64,000 bases of DNA, from contig NZ_CP058579.1 in NCBI RefSeq assembly GCF_013402875.1, positions 1,364,001 to 1,428,000 of the forward strand, given 5' to 3'. Below, in pieces: positions 59,244 to 64,000 of the stretch. This DNA is from Halorarum salinum (GTDB lineage Archaea; Halobacteriota; Halobacteria; Halobacteriales; Haloferacaceae). The notes under the pieces are model-generated. The model was not told the origin of the DNA, made no database searches, and was given only the letters and a program-made list of their open reading frames with translations. A program made the position numbers and the translations under genes. The stretch's first letter is position 1. Each line of letters begins with the position of its first letter.

Positions 59244-60674
59244 CTAGCTCCCCTCCTGGACCGCGTTGTTCTCGATCCGTTCGAGCAGGCCGTTCAGCTC
59301 CGACATCGCCGCCGCCGGCGTCCGGTCCCCGCTCAGCGTCGAGCTCACCTGCTGGGAGATCCGGGGCGACTGGATCGGCCAGACGACCGTGGACGGCCGC
59401 GGGAGCGCGTGCTCGCCGGCGAACTTCAGCGTGTCGACGTACCGGCCCACCACGTCGACGTCCCGCGCCTCCCGGGAGTCGAGGAGGTCCGGCTTCGGCG
59501 GGACGTAGCCGATGAGCTCCATCAGCGTCAGGTAGAAGCTGTCCGAGCTCATCGCCCGCAACACCTCCTTTGCGGCCTCGGGGTGTCTCGCGTTCGGGTT
59601 CAGCGTGACGTGCCAGCCGCCGAGCGCGGAGACGGAGCCGCCCATCCCGTCGAACTCCGCCTCGCCGGGTTGGACGCCGAACGGCATCGGCATCACGCCG
59701 AGGTCCTCGCCGAACGCCTCCTCCGCGCCGGCCTCGAGCACCGAGTAGGGCCAGTTCCGGTGGGCGACCGCGTCGCCGTTCGTGAACGCCGCGAGCGAGG
59801 AGTCCTCCTCCCACTGGAGCACCGCCCGGGGCGAGAGCGGCCCGGCGATCGAGTCGAGCGCCGATTCGCCGTCGGGGCCTTCGAGGAACGACCGGGCCAT
59901 CCGGGCGGCCCGCACCGTCGGCTCGGCGTCGACCGTGACCGGGCGCTCGCCCACGTTCCGGAGCAGGTTCTCGCGCGCGCCGAAGTAGGAGCCCCCCCAA
60001 CTCGCCATCCACTCGTTGAACGTACAGCAGGAGAGCCCCTCGTACACCGCGGCCTGGAAGGTGTACCCGTACTCCGTGTCGGCCCCGCTTTGCGCCTCCT
60101 GAACGACCTCGGCGAACCGCTCCCACGAGCGGGGGCCGGTCGCCCACCCGCTCGGGTCGAAGCCGGCGTCCTCGACGAGGTCCTTCCGGTAGAGCGTCAG
60201 CCCGAAGTCCGAGAACAGGGGGACGCCGTGGAGCGCGCCGCCCGGCCCGGTCGCCGTCGAGACGCTCGCCTCGAAGTAGTTCTCCTTGACCGACGACGCG
60301 AGGTCCGGGAGCTCCTCGTCGAGGTTGGCGACCTGCTCGCGCAGGATGAACGGGATGGTCCAGCCGCAGTCCATCCGGAGCAGCGACGGCCGTTCGAGCC
60401 CGGCCGTCAGCCACTGGGAGTACTGCTGCTGGGCCGTGTCCGACGAGACCGGCAGGACGTCGACGGTGATGTCCCCCGGCATCCCGGCGTCGTGGAGCGC
60501 GTCGTTGATGTCGTCGACGGCCTCGTTCGCCGCGGAGTCGGCGGCCAACTGGACGACGGTGCCGTCCGAGGTGTCGCCCCGCCCGAGCGTACACCCGGCG
60601 AGCCCGGTCGCGAGGCCGGCCGCCGCGCCGCTCTTGAGGAACGTTCGCCTGGGGAGGCGGGCGGACGAGGTCAC
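59244..60674 (-). CDS. Sugar ABC transporter substrate-binding lipoprotein
   Basis: 476 residues of the extracellular family 1 type. Tat signal RRTFLKSGAAAG near 9-20 and lipobox ending at Cys28 (GLAGC). Mature-domain features include AVDDINDALHDAGMPGDITVDVLPV (about 51-76), FILREQVANLDEELPDL (about 108-124), a long two-lobed body, and MSELNGLLERIE at the end. It delivers a sugar or glycerol-phosphate-type ligand to the two permeases encoded downstream. First gene of the operon. Confidence 0.92.
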   Translation of the reverse strand: MTSSARLPRRTFLKSGAAAGLATGLAGCTLGRGDTSDGTVVQLAADSAANEAVDDINDALHDAGMPGDITVDVLPVSSDTAQQQYSQWLTAGLERPSLLRMDCGWTIPFILREQVANLDEELPDLASSVKENYFEASVSTATGPGGALHGVPLFSDFGLTLYRKDLVEDAGFDPSGWATGPRSWERFAEVVQEAQSGADTEYGYTFQAAVYEGLSCCTFNEWMASWGGSYFGARENLLRNVGERPVTVDAEPTVRAARMARSFLEGPDGESALDSIAGPLSPRAVLQWEEDSSLAAFTNGDAVAHRNWPYSVLEAGAEEAFGEDLGVMPMPFGVQPGEAEFDGMGGSVSALGGWHVTLNPNARHPEAAKEVLRAMSSDSFYLTLMELIGYVPPKPDLLDSREARDVDVVGRYVDTLKFAGEHALPRPSTVVWPIQSPRISQQVSSTLSGDRTPAAAMSELNGLLERIENNAVQEGS

Positions 60675-61012
60675 GGCCTCACCCCCCGGCAGGGGCGCCC
60701 ACGAACCCCGAACACGCTGACCCGGAGCCCGCGGTCGCGTGCGCCCGACGTGCTGGCCCGACTACTCGACGGCTCCGCTCCGGAACCGTCGTTCCGGTCC
60801 CCTACCATCGGAGGGGGGTCGGCGTTCGATTGCCCGTTTCGCCGTCCGTCCCGCCCCGTCGGAGGGTGGATACCATCTCCTGCCCGGATTACGCGCCCCG
60901 GCCCGTAATCGCGTGCCTTGCAAATGAAGGCCGAGTACGGCGGCCACCCCCGAGCCGGCCGCCGTCGGGCGGGGCGGCGACGTCACGGTCGGTGCGGTCG
61001 CGGTCGGCGCGG
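60675..61012. other. Intergenic region upstream of the sugar ABC operon
   Basis: About 340 bp between the binding-protein gene start and the 3' end of the YchF gene, both on the minus strand. It must hold the ABC operon promoter. A weak AT-rich patch (TTGCAAATGAAGG, 60918-60930) is present, but no TATA box at leaderless spacing is clear. No credible gene. Confidence 0.45.
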
Positions 61013-62212
61013 CTACCCCGTCGTCACGACCTCGAGGACCGCCCGGTGTTCGAGCCGCGTGTCGGCGCCGACCTGCCTGCGACTCCGGCAGTCGATGCCG
61101 TGGAGGAAGCCGTCGCCGATGTCCGAGTGGAGGTGGTACGCGAAGTCCTCGGCGGTCGCGTGGCCGGGCAGGACGAAGCAGTCCCGGAACGGTCCCTTCG
61201 TCCAGTCGCCGCTCGCGCTCCCCGGGAACACGACCTTCGCGTCGAGTTCCCCGAACAGCGCGGCCTCGATCGCGCCCTGGACGCCCGTGCCGCCGAACTC
61301 GGTCGCGAACTCCCGGATGGCCTCGAGGCCCGACTCCTGCTCGGCGGAGACGTCGCCGACGACCTCGAAGTCGGCGTCCCCCGGCGTGTAGTCGACGATC
61401 CCTCCCTCGGCGGCCTTCTTCAGCGACTGCTCGGCGTGGGCGCTCGCGGGGACGATCGTCAGGTGGTCGTAGGCGGGGTCGGCCGTGATCTCCGCGTAGT
61501 TCTCCCGGGCCGCCGGGGCGTCCATCTTGTTCGCGGCGATCACCATCGGCTTGGTGCGCTTGCGGAGCTCCCGCGCGAGTTCGAACCGGTCGTCGCCGTC
61601 CCACGACTCGGGGTCGAGTTCGAGGTCCAGCGAGAGGACCACCTGCTTGATCTCGTCCTTGTTCGTCCGGAACGCGCTCAACTGCTCGGCGAGCACCTCC
61701 TCGAGTTTCACCTCGTCGCCCGGGTCGGGACCGACGTACGTCGACTCGTACTTCTCGATGCCCTTCCCCAGGATGCCGAGGTACCACTGGTCCAGTTCGT
61801 CCTCGAGGAAGTCGACGTCGTCGCGCGGGTCGTGGCCCTCCGTCGGTTCGCCCTCGAGGTCGGTCTCCCCCGAGAAGTCGACGACGTGGACGAGCACGTC
61901 CGCCTCGTTCAGGTCGGTGAGGAACTGGTTTCCCAGCCCCTTCCCCTCGTGAGCGCCGGGGATGAGCCCCGCGACGTCGACCAGTTCCACGGGGACGAAG
62001 CGCGTCCCGCCCTCGCAGAAGCCGTGGTTCGGCTCGCACTCCTCGTCGAACTCCGGGGCCGCGCAGTCGACGCCGACGTACGCCTCGCCCACGCTCGGGT
62101 CGATGGTGGTGAACGGGTAGGCGCCCTCCGGCACGTCGTTCATCGTGGCCGCGTTGAAGAAGCTGGATTTCCCGACCGAGGGCTTCCCGACGAGGCCGAC
62201 CGTGTAGCTCAT
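61013..62212 (-). CDS. ychF: YchF/OLA1-like GTP-binding protein
   Basis: 399 residues. G-domain motifs: G1 GLVGKPSVGKSSFFNA (about 5-20), G3 DVAGLIPGAHEGKGLGNQFL (about 72-91), and G4 NKMD (about 228-231), where bacterial YchF has NxxE, so GTP rather than ATP preference is likely. A coiled-coil insertion (about 110-210) and a C-terminal TGS-like domain (about 315-399, HATAEDFAYHLHSDIGDGFLHGIDCR) follow. YchF/OLA1 binds ribosomes. ATG 62210-62212. Divergent, sharing a 155-bp spacer with aIF2-beta. Confidence 0.9.
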   Translation of the reverse strand: MSYTVGLVGKPSVGKSSFFNAATMNDVPEGAYPFTTIDPSVGEAYVGVDCAAPEFDEECEPNHGFCEGGTRFVPVELVDVAGLIPGAHEGKGLGNQFLTDLNEADVLVHVVDFSGETDLEGEPTEGHDPRDDVDFLEDELDQWYLGILGKGIEKYESTYVGPDPGDEVKLEEVLAEQLSAFRTNKDEIKQVVLSLDLELDPESWDGDDRFELARELRKRTKPMVIAANKMDAPAARENYAEITADPAYDHLTIVPASAHAEQSLKKAAEGGIVDYTPGDADFEVVGDVSAEQESGLEAIREFATEFGGTGVQGAIEAALFGELDAKVVFPGSASGDWTKGPFRDCFVLPGHATAEDFAYHLHSDIGDGFLHGIDCRSRRQVGADTRLEHRAVLEVVTTG

Positions 62213-62338
62213 TGGCCCGAGTCGGCGGTCGCGGTTGGAAAGGATTTCTACCCGACCGCGGCGTGGTCGTCGGTGGCACACCCCCCGGCGTTCGGCCCGC
62301 ACACCGCCGGAACCGTGTGGACCGTTATCTCGGAATCC

Positions 62339-62345
62339 CTTTAGG
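62339..62345 (+). promoter_or_regulatory. TATA-like box of the aIF2-beta gene
   Basis: CTTTAGG at 62339-62345, 23-29 nt upstream of ATG 62368; supports a leaderless start. Confidence 0.45.
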
Positions 62346-62367
62346 CCGGACGCCCCTTCCCTCGTAC

Positions 62368-62982
62368 ATGAACTACGATTCCGCGCTCGACCGAGCGTAC
62401 GAGTCGCTCCCCGAGTCGCCGGCTGAGGCGGGGGACCGACTCGACGTGCCGGACCCGGAGGGACAGACCGACGGGGCGTTCACCCGCCTCACGAACCTCG
62501 ACGAGATCGCCGACGCGCTCTCGCGCGACGCCGAGCACCTCCACCGCTCGATCCAGCGCGACCTCGGGACGAACGGCCAGTTCGAGAACGGCGTCGCCCG
62601 TTACAACGGCTCGTTCTCGGTCGCCGACTTCGAGGGAGCCATCGACGAGTACGTCGCCGAGTTCGTCACCTGCTCGGAGTGTGGCCTCCCCGACACCGTC
62701 CTGAAGAACGAGGACGGCATCGACATGCTCCGCTGTCAGGCCTGCGGGGCGTTCCGGCCGGTCGAGAAGCGCTCCGGCTCCGCGACGCGCCAGCGCGCCG
62801 GCCCCGACATCGAGGAGGGGAAGACGTACGAACTGAAGATCACCGGCACCGGACGGAAGGGCGACGGCGTCGCCGAGAAGGGGAAGTTCACCATCTTCGT
62901 CTCGGGCGCCCAGGAGGGCGACGTGGTGAACGCCTACGTCCACAACGTCTCGGGCACGCTCGCGTTCGCGCGGCCGGCCTGA
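62368..62982 (+). CDS. eif2b: Translation initiation factor aIF2 beta subunit with C-terminal TRAM domain
   Basis: 204 residues. The central alpha/beta domain (about 40-90: FTRLTNLDEIADALSRDAEHLHRSI) is followed by the zinc-ribbon FVTCSECGLPDTVL and DMLRCQACGAFRPV (about 106-132). A TRAM domain (about 148-204, GKTYELKITGTGRKGDGVAEKGKFTIFVSGAQEGD) follows, an RNA-binding module fused in many halophile aIF2-beta proteins. The N-terminal helix that binds the gamma subunit is at about 1-20. It recruits initiator tRNA with the alpha and gamma subunits. ATG 62368. Confidence 0.93.
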   Translation: MNYDSALDRAYESLPESPAEAGDRLDVPDPEGQTDGAFTRLTNLDEIADALSRDAEHLHRSIQRDLGTNGQFENGVARYNGSFSVADFEGAIDEYVAEFVTCSECGLPDTVLKNEDGIDMLRCQACGAFRPVEKRSGSATRQRAGPDIEEGKTYELKITGTGRKGDGVAEKGKFTIFVSGAQEGDVVNAYVHNVSGTLAFARPA

Positions 62983-63032
62983 GCGTCGAACCGAAAACGT
63001 CACGGTCTCCCGTTCTATACCCTGGGAGCGAC

Positions 63033-64000
63033 GTGTTACCACGTGTCGAACGGCGGACGCTGGTGCGTGCGACGCTGGCTACGCTCGTGTTCCTCTCGGC
63101 GAGTTCGCTGTCAGTGTCCGCCTACTACGGCGTGGACACCGACCCCGACGGGACAGCGTTCACCGAGGGCGAGCGGGCGGTCGAGCCGCGAGACGGCCTC
63201 ACGGCGGTGACGACGAGCCAGTACGGCGATAACTTCCTCGTCGCGTTCGCGCCGAACGGGAGCGTGCTGTACTACGACGACCAGTACGCGGTCTACGACG
63301 AGGTGGAGCACGTGCCGGGGACGAGCGCGACGGTCGTCTACGTCGCCACCCGGAACCTCGACCGACGGGGGTGTCACGCGACGACGCGGTGTAACCGGAA
63401 CGTCATCGAGCGCGTGAACCTCTCGACAGGCGAGCGCGAGCGCCTCCACGAGCGCGTGAACCCCCGGAGCAGGAACCAGTGGCACGCCATCGACCCCATC
63501 GACGAGAATCGCGTGCTCGTCGGCGACATCGCCTACGACCGGGTGTTCGTGCTCGACACCGAGACGGGGCTCATCGAGTGGGAGTGGGAGGCCCAGCAGG
63601 AGTTCCCGCTGTCGGGCGGCGGCATCTACCCCGGCGACTGGACCCACCTCAACGACGTGGAGTACCTCGGCGACGGCCGGATGATGGTGAGCCTCCGTAA
63701 CCAGGACCAGGTGGTCTTCCTCGACGTGGAGGAGGGGCTCCGGGAGGACTGGACGCTCGGGAGCGACGACGACCACGACACCCTCTACGAGCAGCACAAC
63801 CCGCAGTACATCCCCGAGTCCGGCGGCGGACCGGCCGTGCTGGTCGCGGACTCCGAGAACAACCGGATCCTCGAGTACCGGCGCGAGGACGGCGAGTGGG
63901 AGCGAAGCTGGGAGTGGTCGGACGTCCACATGCAGTGGCCCCGGGACGCCGACAGGCTCCCGAACGGTCACACGCTCGTCGTCGACTCCAACGGCGCGAG
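63033..64000 (+). CDS. Arylsulfotransferase-like (ASST) beta-propeller protein (N-terminal part)
   Basis: Partial; open to the right edge. A hydrophobic N-terminal segment (about residues 8-30) acts as a signal or anchor. The propeller follows with repeated VVSTSQYG/FAPNGSVLYYDDQYAVYDEV, WHAIDPIDENRVLVGDIAYDRVFVLDTETGLIEWEWEA, GDWTHLNDVEYLGDGRMMVSLRNQDQVVFLD and ENNRILEYRREDGEWERSWEW. The blade pattern and the final PRDADRLPNGHTLVVDS match haloarchaeal proteins annotated as arylsulfotransferases. The catalytic His is not provable here. I use GTG 63033; another in-frame GTG at 63063 would fit a TTCTATA box at 63013-63019 with a short leader. Confidence 0.75.
   Translation, partial: MLPRVERRTLVRATLATLVFLSASSLSVSAYYGVDTDPDGTAFTEGERAVEPRDGLTAVTTSQYGDNFLVAFAPNGSVLYYDDQYAVYDEVEHVPGTSATVVYVATRNLDRRGCHATTRCNRNVIERVNLSTGERERLHERVNPRSRNQWHAIDPIDENRVLVGDIAYDRVFVLDTETGLIEWEWEAQQEFPLSGGGIYPGDWTHLNDVEYLGDGRMMVSLRNQDQVVFLDVEEGLREDWTLGSDDDHDTLYEQHNPQYIPESGGGPAVLVADSENNRILEYRREDGEWERSWEWSDVHMQWPRDADRLPNGHTLVVDSNGA

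Noticed and set aside
58417-60594. 725-codon frame within the sugar ABC operon
   Set aside because: Same strand but wrong frame; the composition is Arg/Pro-rich noise, whereas the alternative frames give a binding protein and permease.

Overview
The window is a stretch of haloarchaeal chromosome (class Halobacteria; the genus cannot be fixed from this sequence). The evidence is very high GC with strongly G/C-ending codons, acidic proteins rich in Asp and Glu, twin-arginine signals on most exported proteins, [16 protein letters not shown] about 25 nt behind TATA-like boxes, archaeal factors (aIF5A, aIF2-beta, deoxyhypusine synthase) and haloarchaeal signatures such as HalOD1 and Bat-type regulators. 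I see no transposase, integrase, CRISPR array, rRNA or convincing tRNA. Genes are dense and many overlap by 4 bp (ATGA or GTGA), which indicates translationally coupled operons.

Left part (1-16 kb). A molybdopterin formate-dehydrogenase-like catalytic subunit runs off the left edge. It is divergent from a 721-residue multi-cluster iron-sulfur protein (HdrA-like plus MvhD-like plus ferredoxins) that overlaps a TorD-type chaperone. Then come small zinc-ribbon and membrane proteins, a DyP-peroxidase-like lipoprotein, an aldehyde ferredoxin oxidoreductase homologue lacking the iron-sulfur cysteines, a 0.6 kb palindrome-rich gene-free tract, and molybdenum-related genes (mobA, yqeC). FdhA, TorD, AOR, MobA and YqeC together make this a molybdenum or tungsten cofactor neighbourhood. 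A peroxiredoxin, a CDF metal exporter and an aminotransferase follow.

Hypusination block (14.7-18.2 kb). aIF5A, an agmatinase-family enzyme, a Nif3-like protein and deoxyhypusine synthase lie on one strand, so the substrate protein and two likely enzymes of its modification are together. An Hsp20 chaperone, small unknowns and a saccharopine-dehydrogenase-like reductase follow.

Middle (21.9-36.8 kb). A complete five-gene peptide/nickel-type ABC importer (binding lipoprotein, two permeases, two ATPases) is encoded with overlapping genes. Then come a methyltransferase, a zinc-binding HTH regulator, a divergent pair encoding an RNA ligase and its PIN-domain partner (HARP family), a cupredoxin-PQQ-type sugar dehydrogenase fusion and a polysaccharide deacetylase.

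Right part (37-64 kb). This holds an NSS-family sodium symporter, an ERCC4/HhH nuclease divergent from a protein resembling an uncharacterised phage family, an SDR, a repeat-containing surface protein, a frameshifted VWA lipoprotein, CNNM/CorC and AI-2E family membrane proteins, a phosphoesterase, a DUF892 protein, an EEP-family hydrolase, HalOD1 and Bat-type regulators, a four-gene sugar-type ABC importer, a YchF-type GTPase, aIF2-beta with a TRAM domain, and the start of an arylsulfotransferase-like protein cut by the right edge.

No single locus is plainly a new defence or mobile system. The best leads are the AOR without Fe-S ligands and its overlapping partner, the fused iron-sulfur protein beside FdhA, the triple 23-bp hairpin array near 10.2 kb, the compact hypusination cluster, the RNA ligase/HARP pair and the DyP-like protein without the distal aspartate.
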